Counted from the first letter of the stretch, positions 21,111 to 31,302 are shown. The stretch: DNA of 63,728 bases from an uncultured Porphyromonadaceae bacterium (GCA_905198125.1 CAJKBH010000018.1:1-63728); one strand, 5' to 3'. Numbers and translations are program-made. The notes: generated by a model not told the origin, from the sequence alone.

Positions 21111-23588
21111 ATGCAAATCAGAAGAACAATTCTGAGTCTTATTGCGGCCGGATTCCTCGCGACGGGGAGTTCGGCTGCTGAGGCTAACACATACCGCACC
21201 AACTTCAACAAGGGGTGGCGGTTTTCGCTCGACTCGGTAAACTGGCGTCAGCTTGACCTGCCTCACGACTGGGCGATAGAAGGAGATTTCAGTGCCGACA
21301 ATCCATCGGGAGCCGGAGGCGGCGCATTGCCCGGCGGCATCGGATATTATACCAAGACGTTTACGGCCGGCAAGAACCGTGGCGACAAGCGGCTGTTCAT
21401 TGACTTCGACGGTGCGTTTATGAACGCGTCCGTACGGATCAACGGTCATCTGCTCGGTACGCGGCCCTACGGCTATGCCTCGTTCAGCTACGACCTGACG
21501 CCATACATCAGGGAAGGTGAGAACGTACTGTCGGTGAAGGTGGACAATTCCAGGCAACCGAATTCGCGCTGGTATTCCGGCTGCGGCATCTACCGCAATG
21601 TGTGGATGCGCGAGCGCAGCGCGATACATGTGCCGCTATGGGGCCAGCACGTGATTCCTTTCGACATATCGAAGCAGAGTGCCAAGGTGAAACTGACCAC
21701 AACCGTGTCCAACACGGGCAAGAAACCGGCAGTGCTGAGTGTAGTAACCATGCTGATAGGACCGAACGGCCGTATCGTGGCCGGGAACCGGTCGCCGCTT
21801 ATATTGAAGAAAGGGGAGACGCGCGACTGTGAGCAGACTCTGGCATTCGACAATCCGAAACTGTGGAGTGTGGACAATCCCAACCTGTATACGGTTCACA
21901 CGGAGATAGAGGAGAAAGGGAAGGTGCTGGACCGCGTGGAGACCACCACCGGATTCCGTAACCTGCGCTATGACGCCGGCAAAGGATTCTTCCTCAACGA
22001 CTCGGCCATGAAGATAAACGGCGTATGCCTGCACCATGATGCGGGCGCGCTCGGAGCCGTGGTGAACCGCCGCGCCATCGAGCGTCAGCTGCAGATCATG
22101 AAGGAGATGGGTGTGAACGCCATCCGGACCACCCACAATCCTCCGGCACCCGAGCTGTTGGCCCTGTGCGACAGCATGGGCCTGATGGTGCAGGATGAGT
22201 TCTTCGACATGTGGCGCCGCCGCAAGACGCAGTACGACTATTCCAACTACTTCGACGAATGGCACGAGCGCGACCTGACCGACCAGATGAAGCGCGACCG
22301 CAACCATCCATCCGTGATACAGTGGAGCATCGGCAACGAGGTGCTGGAGCAGTGGAGCAGCGCCGACGCCGATACACTCAGTCTGGAGGAAGCCAACCTG
22401 ATACTGAACTTCGGACACAGCAAGGATATGCTGGCACACGCCGATTCCGGCATGTCGGTTAATTCCATGCTGACCAAGAAATTAGCCGACCTGACCCGTT
22501 CGCTCGACTCCACGCGCTGCATTACGGCAGGTTGCAACGAGCCTGATCCGGGCAACCATCTGTTCCGCTCCAACGCCCTTGATATAATCGGTTACAACTA
22601 TCACGACTATTGCTTCCAGGATGTTCCCAAGAACTTCCCCGGCAAGCCGTTCATCGTGACCGAAAGCGTGTCGGGCCTGATGACCCGCGGCGCATACATC
22701 ATGCCTTCCGACACGATGTACATCTGGCCCGAGCGCTGGGACAAGCCCTTCAGCCGCGAGGTGCTGGAATGCTCCAGCTACGACAACAATCATGTGCCCT
22801 GGGGTTCGACTCATGAGAAGTCGATGTATGACGTGCAGAACAACGACTTCATCATGGGCCAGTTCGTATGGACCGGCTTCGACTATATAGGCGAGCCCAC
22901 TCCTTACGGATTCCCGGCCCGAAGCTCGTACTTCGGCATCGTCGACTTAGCCGGCATCCCCAAGGATGTGTACTATATGTATCAGAGCCAGTGGCGTCCG
23001 GACAAGACGGTGCTGCACCTGTTCCCGCACTGGAACTGGAAGGATGGCCAGGATGTGGATATGTGGGCTTACTACAACAACGCCGACGAGGCCGAGCTGT
23101 TCGTAAACGGCGAGTCGCAGGGCGTCCGGACTATGCCCAAGGACAAATATCACGTGATGTGGCGTGTGAAGTATGTGCCGGGCGAAGTGACGGTGGTAAG
23201 CCGCAAGGACGGCAAGGAAGTGGCGCGCCGTACTGTGAAGACCGCCGGCGACCCGTATCAGGTACGTCTCACCCCGGACCGCAACGCGATAAAGGCAGAC
23301 GGCTCGGACCTGAGCTATGTGCTTGTAGAGATACTTGACAAGGATGGCAACCTGTGTCCGTGGGCCGACAACGAGGTGACTTTTGAAGTGACCGGTGCCG
23401 GTCGCAATGTAGGTGTCGACAACGGGTCGCCCACGTCGATGGAGCGTTTCAAGAGCGACAGGCGCAAGGCTTTCTACGGAAAGGCGATGCTGATAGTGCA
23501 GAGCGACGGGAAGGCCGGTCAGATTTCGGTAAAGGCTACATCTCCGAACCTGCAGACGGCTACCGCAAACATAAAGGCCGGTAAGTAA
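21111..23588 (+). CDS. GH2 beta-galactosidase
   Basis: Exo-acting retaining hydrolase of 825 residues with a signal peptide (MQIRRTILSLIAAGFLATGSSA). The N-terminal sugar-binding sandwich includes NFNKGWRFSLD, DLPHDWAIEGDFS, FDGAFMNASVRINGHLLG and NSRWYSGCGIYRNVWM. The Ig-like domain and TIM barrel follow, with acid/base Glu410 in GNEVLEQW and nucleophile Glu518 in VTESVSG. The C-terminus carries a DUF4982-like domain (VDMWAYYNNADEAELFVNG) and an Ig/invasin-like domain. In this context it most likely removes beta-galactose from xyloglucan side chains; the family also contains beta-glucuronidases and others. A short divergent copy of its last codons follows the stop. Confidence 0.92.
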   Translation: MQIRRTILSLIAAGFLATGSSAAEANTYRTNFNKGWRFSLDSVNWRQLDLPHDWAIEGDFSADNPSGAGGGALPGGIGYYTKTFTAGKNRGDKRLFIDFDGAFMNASVRINGHLLGTRPYGYASFSYDLTPYIREGENVLSVKVDNSRQPNSRWYSGCGIYRNVWMRERSAIHVPLWGQHVIPFDISKQSAKVKLTTTVSNTGKKPAVLSVVTMLIGPNGRIVAGNRSPLILKKGETRDCEQTLAFDNPKLWSVDNPNLYTVHTEIEEKGKVLDRVETTTGFRNLRYDAGKGFFLNDSAMKINGVCLHHDAGALGAVVNRRAIERQLQIMKEMGVNAIRTTHNPPAPELLALCDSMGLMVQDEFFDMWRRRKTQYDYSNYFDEWHERDLTDQMKRDRNHPSVIQWSIGNEVLEQWSSADADTLSLEEANLILNFGHSKDMLAHADSGMSVNSMLTKKLADLTRSLDSTRCITAGCNEPDPGNHLFRSNALDIIGYNYHDYCFQDVPKNFPGKPFIVTESVSGLMTRGAYIMPSDTMYIWPERWDKPFSREVLECSSYDNNHVPWGSTHEKSMYDVQNNDFIMGQFVWTGFDYIGEPTPYGFPARSSYFGIVDLAGIPKDVYYMYQSQWRPDKTVLHLFPHWNWKDGQDVDMWAYYNNADEAELFVNGESQGVRTMPKDKYHVMWRVKYVPGEVTVVSRKDGKEVARRTVKTAGDPYQVRLTPDRNAIKADGSDLSYVLVEILDKDGNLCPWADNEVTFEVTGAGRNVGVDNGSPTSMERFKSDRRKAFYGKAMLIVQSDGKAGQISVKATSPNLQTATANIKAGK

Positions 23589-23608
23589 ACATAAAAGCTG
23601 GAAAGTAA
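23568..23608 (+). repeat. Duplicated last codons of the GH2 gene
   Basis: The last codons of GH2 (Asn-Ile-Lys-Ala-Gly-Lys-stop, 23568-23588) recur at 23588-23608 in another frame. The second copy differs only by three synonymous third-position changes (AAG/AAA, GCC/GCT, GGT/GGA). It looks like the remnant end of a second, diverged GH2 copy. Confidence 0.6.
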
Positions 23609-23609
23609 T

Positions 23610-24758
23610 TCAGTTCCAGTCGGTCTCAACCACACTGATGTCGTTGCTACGGTCCGTTCCCGAATGGAGCGACTGTGGCGACGACTTTTTTTGTATTTCC
23701 GATTGAGCTGAAGGCAATGCACCCTGCGTGCGAATGGTGACGGTGTAATGATAGCTTACGCCCGTCTGCCAGCGCAGATGACCGGTATTCCTGTTCTGCA
23801 GCGGGAAGAATATGTAGGCGTATTTTGAGCCGCTCTGAGGCAGCAGTTGATAGGGGGTGTTTTTGTCGGGCCACAGCAATGTGCCGTCGGAGGTGCGGGT
23901 GAACTGGCACAGCACACGGATTGCCGAACCGTCGATGTTACCTTCATGAGTAGACAACGGGTCGAAGATAATCGGCACGTAGAAGAAATTGTTCTTATTG
24001 TTGAGCGATACCGGAGTTGAAGTGATCGGCACCTCCTTGCCGTCTTCAGCCTGAAAATAGGGTATCTGAATGCTTTTCTGTTCCAATGCCCAGCCGGTCC
24101 AGCAATTGTCGAGCGCGCCACGTTCCGCGCCGGGTGCGGTAGTGGTCTTGGGCAGATGAAAGTCTCCTCCGCGGCTCATACGGTACATGGTTATTTCCTT
24201 GACTATGACGGTGGTATATGGTATGTCGGCGGCAATGTCCACGGCCACGCGGGCCATGCAGTGCCCGAAGTTGAGGCGCAGCTTCCCGTCGCCTTTCACG
24301 GCATCACGGCGCACGGATATGCAGTAGTCGCGTGTGGCGTCAGGCGTTTCGACGCCGTTTACATTGCTGTATGTCCGCAGACTCACAGACGACGGATAGT
24401 CCCAGGCGTTAATTGAGATCTTGACGTCGGTGGGGGTGACGGCCTCGAAGTTCAGGGGTACTTCCGGCCATTTTATCTGGTCGGGATATGTCCAAGAATT
24501 GCGGCCGGTGCGGGTCACAAGCACATTGTTCATCAGGATGGGACGTCCTCCCGTGGCTTCATAAGCGCAGACCAGGAATTCGGAAATGTTGCGGGTGGTG
24601 ATTATGCCGGTGGAATCCTGTACTGTCGATCCGGTTGACGGAGTTATGTCAAAGGCAATAGGCTCGCCGTCCGGAGGCTCAGGCACGTCCGGATGTCCGG
24701 AATCGCATCCCGGAAGCAAGACCACCAATAATGGCAATATGGCTCGACATAATTTCAT
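23610..24758 (-). CDS. Fimbrillin-family lipoprotein (putative)
   Basis: Lipoprotein of 382 residues from the ATG at 24758, which gives MKLCRAILPLLVVLLPGC with the lipobox LLPGC; the longer ORF adds a hydrophilic extension that would spoil the signal. Features of the Bacteroidetes fimbrillin (FimA/Mfa-like) family are IAFDITPSTGS after the anchor, FLVCAYEATGG, WTYPDQIKWPEVPLNFEAVTP, a GHCMARVAVDI segment and a late YAYIFFPLQNRN. It is an adhesin or pilus-like component by family. It is 89 bp downstream of a second such gene on the same strand. No chaperone or Mfa2-like anchor gene is seen here. Confidence 0.72.
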   Translation of the reverse strand: MKLCRAILPLLVVLLPGCDSGHPDVPEPPDGEPIAFDITPSTGSTVQDSTGIITTRNISEFLVCAYEATGGRPILMNNVLVTRTGRNSWTYPDQIKWPEVPLNFEAVTPTDVKISINAWDYPSSVSLRTYSNVNGVETPDATRDYCISVRRDAVKGDGKLRLNFGHCMARVAVDIAADIPYTTVIVKEITMYRMSRGGDFHLPKTTTAPGAERGALDNCWTGWALEQKSIQIPYFQAEDGKEVPITSTPVSLNNKNNFFYVPIIFDPLSTHEGNIDGSAIRVLCQFTRTSDGTLLWPDKNTPYQLLPQSGSKYAYIFFPLQNRNTGHLRWQTGVSYHYTVTIRTQGALPSAQSEIQKKSSPQSLHSGTDRSNDISVVETDWN

Positions 24759-24847
24759 GACGCATTCCGCACCCTCTTTTTTATCAATTGGTTGCCTTCC
24801 CGGCATCACTGCGCGGGAAGGCAGATGTATTGGGGGTAAGTAATCAG

Positions 24848-25885
24848 TTACTTGTTTTCGGCGGATTCATCCGAGTTGCCGTATTCGTCCACTGTTACGT
24901 TCTGGTCGAACTGGATCCATCCCTCGTTGTTGGGCTGGCCGATGCTTACGGTAAATACGTAGCGGTAGCCGGGTTTGAATTTGCCATCCTTAGTGTTGAT
25001 CGGCACATAGATGTCTGAAGCGGCTCCGGTCAGGGGCCATGTCTGCAATTTCGACGCCTCGTCATAGATAGTGCCGTGTACACGCAGGTACATGCCGCCG
25101 GTGTTAGTCTCCGAAGCCATTGATATGTCCTGCGGAATCACGAACTGGTTGTTGTCCGACATCAGCTGAACGGGAGCTTTGCCGATGAAGTCGGAGGGCG
25201 TGGAGTTCAAGGTCATGTTACCCTTGTCTTTTGCCGCCCATTTGCCTACGGATACCTCGATATCGGAATCGGTGGTTGAGGTGCGCGGGAACTTGAAGTC
25301 ACCCGTGTTGCAGATGTTGACCAGTTCGATATCGTCGGCCTTGAACACTATGGACTGCCCCTCCTTGCTCTTGAACAGGAAGTCCACACGGGCCAAGGCG
25401 TGACGGAAGTTGATCTTGACCTGCGACGAGCTTGCGTCGGTCAGTCCCATGTTGACACCATAGAGGAGGTCGGTCTGGAACGTGTTCTTGAAGTTCGGTA
25501 TATCGGGCTTGGATGAGTCCATGCCGATATTGTCGGCGGCGGCCGGGTCAGTGACTATGGCCGGACTGATGGAGTAGAAGTTCATGGTCTTGCCGACAGG
25601 CCAGAACTGCATCGGGCTGTAACCCCAGACGCCGTTGTTCTTAACTACCTCCACGCCGTTCATGTAAGGGGTCTCGTAACCCTCGACAAAACCGTATACG
25701 CGGAATGTGTTGATTGAACCTGTAGTCGTGACAGCGTCATCCAGCGAACGGTAGGCCGACTGGGGAACAGCGGCCGTGAATGTGATGGCTTTGTCGGATC
25801 TTACAGGCTCGTCTTTCGAGTCGTGGGAACAGGAGGCCATTAACGCGACCAGTCCCAGTCCCAGCATTAAGTAATGTGCTTTCAT
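24848..25885 (-). CDS. Fimbrillin-family lipoprotein (putative)
   Basis: Lipoprotein of 345 residues using the ATG at 25885 (MKAHYLMLGLGLVALMASC, lipobox LMASC). The in-frame ATG at 25912 adds only MEININYQN. Fimbrillin-type features are ITFTAAVPQSAYRS, FRVYGFVEGYETPYMNGVEV, MQFWPVGKTMNFYSISP, KINFRHALARVDFLFKSK and a C-terminal PGYRYVFTVSIGQPNNEGW. It shares layout with the downstream gene, and the pair may be related duplicates. Its start is 175 bp from a divergent barrel-protein gene. The substrate or pilus role is inferred only from family. Confidence 0.78.
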   Translation of the reverse strand: MKAHYLMLGLGLVALMASCSHDSKDEPVRSDKAITFTAAVPQSAYRSLDDAVTTTGSINTFRVYGFVEGYETPYMNGVEVVKNNGVWGYSPMQFWPVGKTMNFYSISPAIVTDPAAADNIGMDSSKPDIPNFKNTFQTDLLYGVNMGLTDASSSQVKINFRHALARVDFLFKSKEGQSIVFKADDIELVNICNTGDFKFPRTSTTDSDIEVSVGKWAAKDKGNMTLNSTPSDFIGKAPVQLMSDNNQFVIPQDISMASETNTGGMYLRVHGTIYDEASKLQTWPLTGAASDIYVPINTKDGKFKPGYRYVFTVSIGQPNNEGWIQFDQNVTVDEYGNSDESAENK

Positions 25886-26060
25886 ATTCTGGTAATTGAT
25901 ATTGATTTCCATTTGACATTACAACAACCCGGAGTTAAGAAACGTTTGCAATACTAAATGTTAACTTTATATGTGAATATCCATTAACATTTTTTATTAT
26001 TGCCCGTTTATAAACCTTTTATGCGATAATTAAGTCAGAATAATTGATTTAGGCAAGATT

Positions 26061-28916
26061 ATGAAAAGGTCAATAATATCAATTACATTATGTTGTTTCT
26101 GCGCCGTTGCCATGTACGGTGCGGTGGTAACGGGAAACGTCAAGGATGAGGGGGGAGAGCCGTTGACCGGTGCATCGATATCCCTGACGACAGGCAACGA
26201 CAGTATTCCCGTAGATGTAGTTACGGCTGACGCAGACGGGAAGTTTCAAATCAAATCGGTGGAGCCGGGATTATATTCCATCAAGGTGTCGATGGTGGGA
26301 ATGGATCCTGTGTACAAGACCGTCCGCCTCACGGATTCCGACCAACAATACGATGCCGGCGAAATCAAGCTGACAGAGGCGTCGGTCACCCTCAAGGAAG
26401 CCGTCATAACGGCGACAAAGGCGGCGGTAGTGGCCAAGCAGGACACGCTGGAGTTCAACGCCGGCTCATACCGCACCATGCAGAACGCCACCGTCGAGGA
26501 CCTGCTGAAGAAACTGCCCGGAGTGGAGGTGGGCAGCGACGGTAAGATCACGTCCAACGGCAAGAGCGTGACCAAGGTGCTGGTGGACGGCAAGGAATTC
26601 TTCGGCGAGGACACCAAGATGGCAACCAAGAACCTCCCCTCCGAACTGGTGGACAAGGTGCAGGTGGTGGACCGTAAAAGCGACTTCTCGCGACTCACCG
26701 GCGTGGACGACGGCGAGGAGGAGACGGTGATTAACCTGACGGTAAAGAAGTCGATGAAAAACGGCTGGTTCGGCACCGTGCAGGCCGGCTACGGCACCGA
26801 CAACAGGTATAACGGCAGCTTCAATATTTCCACATTCACCGACAACAACCAGATATCAATTGTTGGCGGCGCCAACAACATCAACGACCTCGGTTTCATG
26901 GACGGAGGGCGGGGACGGTTCCGCAGCTTCGGCCCGCAGGGGGGCATCACGGACTCGCAGCGGTTCGGCATAAATTTCAACTTAGGCAAGACCGAGAAGT
27001 TCCGCATCGGCGGCAACGTGTTCTACAGCCATTCCGACAGCAAGGTCGATTCGCGCACCGAGACGCAATATCTGTTTCCCGACTCCATCAGCACCAAGTC
27101 GCAAGGCACCAAGTCGCGCGACCGTGGACACAACGTCAACGCCAACTTCCGCATGGAGTGGAAGATAGACGATTACAACACCCTTGACTTCCGGCCCAAC
27201 TTCTCGCTTAATATACGCAATACCGAGATGACCGACACATCCACCCTTCGGGCCGGCGACATGCTGAAAAGCCTGGTGAACCGTAACAACAACATCAAGT
27301 TCAACAAGGGTACGAGCTGGAACGCCTCGGGCGACCTGATCTATAACCATAAGTTCAAGTTGCATCAGGGTCGTTCGTTCAGCCTGCGCGCGCAGTACAA
27401 TTTCTCGGACACGCGCCAGCGCACCACATCGTGGAACGACATCCTGTATTATATGGAAAACGAGGAGTCCGAGACGCTGTACCAGTTCATCCGCGACCAT
27501 GAATGGAGCAATAACGTGACCGGTACGGCCACATGGACCGAACCACTCGGCGACGTGGCCAAAGGCAACTTCCTGCAGGCCGAATACCGCATACAGATGC
27601 GTTTCAATAATTCCGACAAATCGACATACGACATCGGACTTCCCGACGATCCCGAGAATTTCATACCCGAGGCGTTGGGAGGCGTTCCCGCCGACGGTGT
27701 GTTCAATCCGGATGTGTCAAACAGTTTCCGCAACCGGTTCATAAACCATCAGCTCAAGTTGGGATATAAGAAGGTGAACAAGAAGCTCAATCTTGAAGTG
27801 GGTCTGGCAGTCACGCCCTCCAGCAGCAAGAGCACCGACCTGATAAATTCGGAGCGGAACATTCCGCAGCGCACCGTGTGGAACTTCGCTCCTTACGCCC
27901 GGCTGCGGCTCAAGTTCTCAAAGACCGAGTCGATGATGCTGCGCTACAACGCCCGCACGTCGCAGCCCTCCATGTCGCAGCTGCAGCCTGTGGCCGATGT
28001 GTCAAACCCGCTGAACATCACCATCGGTAACCCGGACCTGAAGCCGACATTCACGCAGTCGCTCAATTTCCATTACAACAACTATAACCAGGATGCCCAG
28101 CGGTCGCTGATGTGCATGCTTCATGCCCAGTACGCCACCAACGTGATCGTGGCCAACACCACCACCGATCCCACCACCGGTGCGCGCACCACCCGCTATG
28201 CAAACGCCAACGGCAACATGAACATGTTCACCGGTGTCATGATAAATCAGCCTTTCACCAACCGCCACTGGCGTTATTCGGTCAATATGATGGCCCGCTA
28301 CGCGTCGAACGCCGGATATATCAACGGCGATTTCAACCGTACCAGCAATCTCAACCTGACTCCACGACTCGGAGTGACATACAGCTGCGACGTGTTCCAG
28401 ATGTCGGTGAATCCTACCTATTCGTTCGGCATGACCGCCAACACTCTGAAGCTACAGAAGAACCAATACACGCACACTTACGGCTTCAACGCCGACGCAC
28501 AGCTGACGCTGCCGTTCGGACTCTCCCTCTCCACCGACCTGAGCTTTGACCGTTCCACCGGATTCACGGCAGGATTCGACAACGACTCGTGGCTGTGGAA
28601 CGCCGAGGCATCATACAGTATCCTCAGGGACAAGAGTCTGACATTCAGCGTGCGTGCCTACGACCTGTTAGGTATGAAAAAGAACGTGAGCCGCAGCATC
28701 AGCGCCAACCAGATTGTTGACTCGCGTTACAACGACCTGACGCGCTACGTCATGTTCAGCGTATTGTACACGTTCAATACGATGAAGAACAAGAAGCGGA
28801 CACAGGAAATGCCCGCCGATTTCGACGGGCATCCCGGACCGCCTCCCGGTCGCGAAGGACGCGGCGGGGGCAGACCTCCGATGGGACCGCCGCCCGGAGG
28901 CGGCAGGCCGTTTTAA
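26061..28916 (+). CDS. Outer-membrane beta-barrel protein, TonB-receptor-like
   Basis: Outer-membrane protein of 951 residues. After the signal peptide comes a carboxypeptidase-like regulatory domain (VVTGNVKDEGGEPLTGASISL, about 20-105). A plug-like segment follows (VEDLLKKLPGVEVGSDGKITSNG, VTKVLVDGKEFFGEDTKMA), then a large barrel (outer membrane protein beta-barrel family). The C-terminus is an unusual Gly/Pro/Arg-rich tail (PGPPPGREGRGGG). No SusD partner is adjacent and no clear TonB box was seen, so a role distinct from SusC transporters is likely. Its stop overlaps that of the convergent CotH gene by 4 bp (TTAA). Confidence 0.82.
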   Translation: MKRSIISITLCCFCAVAMYGAVVTGNVKDEGGEPLTGASISLTTGNDSIPVDVVTADADGKFQIKSVEPGLYSIKVSMVGMDPVYKTVRLTDSDQQYDAGEIKLTEASVTLKEAVITATKAAVVAKQDTLEFNAGSYRTMQNATVEDLLKKLPGVEVGSDGKITSNGKSVTKVLVDGKEFFGEDTKMATKNLPSELVDKVQVVDRKSDFSRLTGVDDGEEETVINLTVKKSMKNGWFGTVQAGYGTDNRYNGSFNISTFTDNNQISIVGGANNINDLGFMDGGRGRFRSFGPQGGITDSQRFGINFNLGKTEKFRIGGNVFYSHSDSKVDSRTETQYLFPDSISTKSQGTKSRDRGHNVNANFRMEWKIDDYNTLDFRPNFSLNIRNTEMTDTSTLRAGDMLKSLVNRNNNIKFNKGTSWNASGDLIYNHKFKLHQGRSFSLRAQYNFSDTRQRTTSWNDILYYMENEESETLYQFIRDHEWSNNVTGTATWTEPLGDVAKGNFLQAEYRIQMRFNNSDKSTYDIGLPDDPENFIPEALGGVPADGVFNPDVSNSFRNRFINHQLKLGYKKVNKKLNLEVGLAVTPSSSKSTDLINSERNIPQRTVWNFAPYARLRLKFSKTESMMLRYNARTSQPSMSQLQPVADVSNPLNITIGNPDLKPTFTQSLNFHYNNYNQDAQRSLMCMLHAQYATNVIVANTTTDPTTGARTTRYANANGNMNMFTGVMINQPFTNRHWRYSVNMMARYASNAGYINGDFNRTSNLNLTPRLGVTYSCDVFQMSVNPTYSFGMTANTLKLQKNQYTHTYGFNADAQLTLPFGLSLSTDLSFDRSTGFTAGFDNDSWLWNAEASYSILRDKSLTFSVRAYDLLGMKKNVSRSISANQIVDSRYNDLTRYVMFSVLYTFNTMKNKKRTQEMPADFDGHPGPPPGREGRGGGRPPMGPPPGGGRPF

Positions 28917-31276
28917 TTCTTTATGACCTTTTTCGATTTGGTGCCCTGCTTCAGGATATAAAGCCCTGTCGGCAGGGCATCAAGTCCGTCAAGGCGTGCG
29001 CCCGATATGGAATATACCTCATAGGGAGCCGACATGTCGAACTCCTCGGAAGTCACTTCGTTGATGCCGCTGCCGTCGCCTGCCACAGTGGTTATGGTTA
29101 CGGAAGTGGCCGATACGGGAATTGTGTATTCCACCGACGCGCCGGCAAGTTCCACATCCTGCTGCTGGGCGCCCGCGGCATGTATGCGCCATCCGGTAAC
29201 GGCATGGTCCGGATCGTCGCTATGGCCCGTCAGTGTCAGCTTACGGTTGACGAAAAACTTTCCATCAAACGAGCGTCCACTCAGAGGAACGTCGTTCATC
29301 GTGATCTTTATATCATCCGAGCGACCTTTGTCCACGGTAACGGGCACCGCTTTGCCTAACTTCAGATAGTCGGCAAGATGGTTGTAGAAGAATGTGGTGC
29401 GTTCGCGCGCCCATTTCTTGGCGTTGCTCACTTCCTCGTCGTAGTTGGGCCACCATTCGTTGAACAGCTTGCGGTGGTGCTTGTACTCGGACTTGATCAC
29501 GGCTGTCATGTCGTCCAGGTCGGACGAGAGGACCGTGCCGTTCAGGAAGTCGCCCATATACACGGCGAAACGGTCGATGAACATGTTCTTGAAACGATCA
29601 ATGTCCATCAGGCGCCGGAACAGGCGTGTGTGGTCGTAATTGTTAGCCCAGCTGTTGTCGGGGTCGAAATTGTGGTCGTACAGCCAGTTGAGGTATTTAT
29701 AGTTGGATGCCCTGCCGTAAAGCCCCATGCCGAAGTCGGTGTCCTTGACGATCCAGCGCCAGCGGCCTCCGTCGGCTATGGGACGCCACATCTCGATGTT
29801 GTTGCCCGGGAAGTCAAGGTTGTTATGGAAAGATTCCACTATCATCAGATTGCAGAACTCGCTGACGTCCATCACGGCGTCGAATTCCTCGTACGTATGT
29901 CCGTGCGCCTCGTAGAATGCCTTGAATGCATCGAGCTGCGACTGCTCGCCTTCCTTGAGTTCCCACCAGTTCTCCACTACGGTCACGTCCTCCAGACCGT
30001 CGTAGAACGTGTAGACAAAGTCCTCGTTCGACCGCGGACGCAGGTTAAGGATGCCTTTGTATTCGCCGTTGATGAGTACGATGGCCGGCTGCCAGGGCTG
30101 CCAGTCCAGGTCGGCGCGGCGTCCCATGTTGCGCTGAATCAGCGCGTCGCGCAGGTAGAGGTAGTCGAAGTCGTTGCCGGCGTTGCGCAGCTCGATCGAC
30201 TTCCAGTCGGTCAGCCCGGCGGCATCCTCGGGAAAGAATTCATATTCGAATCGCTTGGTGCCGAACCGCTTGTTGGCATACATCACCAGCGACTTCAGCG
30301 CGTTTCCACGCGAGGCACCGCCCTTGACGCGGGTTTCGCACAGCTGATTTATGACGCTTTCGGTTTCCGGTTGCCAGAAAACCTCCATATTGACGGGCCG
30401 GCGCCAGTCGTTGCGGGCATTCGCGCCGTTGTTGTTTTCATTATATATGCCGAGGTTGTTGCTGTAAAAATAATTCCTGTCCGTAACGAGCGACACGACG
30501 GGCAGCGTCATGTCGCGGCCAAGGAATATGTAGCTGTTGGTGACGGAACGCGGCGTGATGGCACCATCCTTGAACAGGGCGGCGCGTACTGTCTTGGTGT
30601 CGTCTATGGCCAGTGTCTTAGTGTAAAGCGTGGAATTGACAGTCGGCTCGGTGCCGTCGAGGGTGTAGCGTATCTGAGTGCCGGCAGGGGCGTCCTCGGG
30701 CAACGACAGCTCGAGCGCGAATGTGGTCTTTGCAACATGCCCTGCCTTGGAAAACACAGGGTCGCCGAGCACCTCTTTGGAAATCCTGCCGCAGTTGGCT
30801 TTGCCCGGAGTGGGAGTGAGCTGGTATCCCCACGTGTCGGCGCCGTCGGTCTCGCGTCCGTAGGCCACGTTGGGGGCCGGCATCTTCTTCATGCCGGTGT
30901 ATTGTTCTATTACGGTGCCGTTCTTCCAGAGATACAGTTCGCCGTCCTTGCCCGATTCGAGGCGGAATGATGCGTGAAGGTCCTTCTCCTCCTTGTCGCA
31001 GTACACCACGACGTACTGGCCCGGGGCCACCGTGCGCGACGGCAGCTTATATGCTTTTTTCTCCTTGGACGATACAGACAGGGCATAGTCCGAAAGGTTG
31101 ACGCTTTCGGTACCGGCGTTGTATAGTTCCACCCAAGAGTCGGGAAATTCCTTGAGGTCGTCCATGATGCAGTCGATGTTGCTCTGCATCAGTTCGTTGA
31201 TGACCAGTTCGGCGTGCGCGGACGCGCCTGTGACCATGATTCCGGCCATAAGCATTCCGCAGGTGAGTTTTTTCAT
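28913..31276 (-). CDS. Secreted CotH-family protein with lamin-tail domain and T9SS-like tail
   Basis: Secreted protein of 787 residues. The order is signal peptide, lamin-tail domain (LVINELMQSNIDCIMDDLKEF, WVELYNAGTESVNLSDYALS, about 22-125), a chitobiase-like segment (IRYTLDGTEPTVNSTLYTKT), and a CotH domain (about 265-640; RVKGGASRGN, FRLRDALIQRNMG-like region, DTDFGMGLYG, FKNMFIDRFAVYMGDFL). The C-terminus (VYSISGARLDG then GLYILKQG and KKVIKN) resembles a type A type IX secretion sorting domain, so it may reach the cell surface or medium. CotH proteins are atypical kinases in spore formers and fungi; the role in Bacteroidetes is unclear and kinase activity is not asserted here. Confidence 0.85.
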   Translation of the reverse strand: MKKLTCGMLMAGIMVTGASAHAELVINELMQSNIDCIMDDLKEFPDSWVELYNAGTESVNLSDYALSVSSKEKKAYKLPSRTVAPGQYVVVYCDKEEKDLHASFRLESGKDGELYLWKNGTVIEQYTGMKKMPAPNVAYGRETDGADTWGYQLTPTPGKANCGRISKEVLGDPVFSKAGHVAKTTFALELSLPEDAPAGTQIRYTLDGTEPTVNSTLYTKTLAIDDTKTVRAALFKDGAITPRSVTNSYIFLGRDMTLPVVSLVTDRNYFYSNNLGIYNENNNGANARNDWRRPVNMEVFWQPETESVINQLCETRVKGGASRGNALKSLVMYANKRFGTKRFEYEFFPEDAAGLTDWKSIELRNAGNDFDYLYLRDALIQRNMGRRADLDWQPWQPAIVLINGEYKGILNLRPRSNEDFVYTFYDGLEDVTVVENWWELKEGEQSQLDAFKAFYEAHGHTYEEFDAVMDVSEFCNLMIVESFHNNLDFPGNNIEMWRPIADGGRWRWIVKDTDFGMGLYGRASNYKYLNWLYDHNFDPDNSWANNYDHTRLFRRLMDIDRFKNMFIDRFAVYMGDFLNGTVLSSDLDDMTAVIKSEYKHHRKLFNEWWPNYDEEVSNAKKWARERTTFFYNHLADYLKLGKAVPVTVDKGRSDDIKITMNDVPLSGRSFDGKFFVNRKLTLTGHSDDPDHAVTGWRIHAAGAQQQDVELAGASVEYTIPVSATSVTITTVAGDGSGINEVTSEEFDMSAPYEVYSISGARLDGLDALPTGLYILKQGTKSKKVIKN

Positions 31277-31302
31277 GTCGTTATTGTAGTTGATATGATG
31301 AC

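Noticed and set aside
29378..30970. 530-residue plus-strand ORF
   Set aside because: It is opposite the CotH gene, and its composition is Val/Glu-rich without recognisable motifs.
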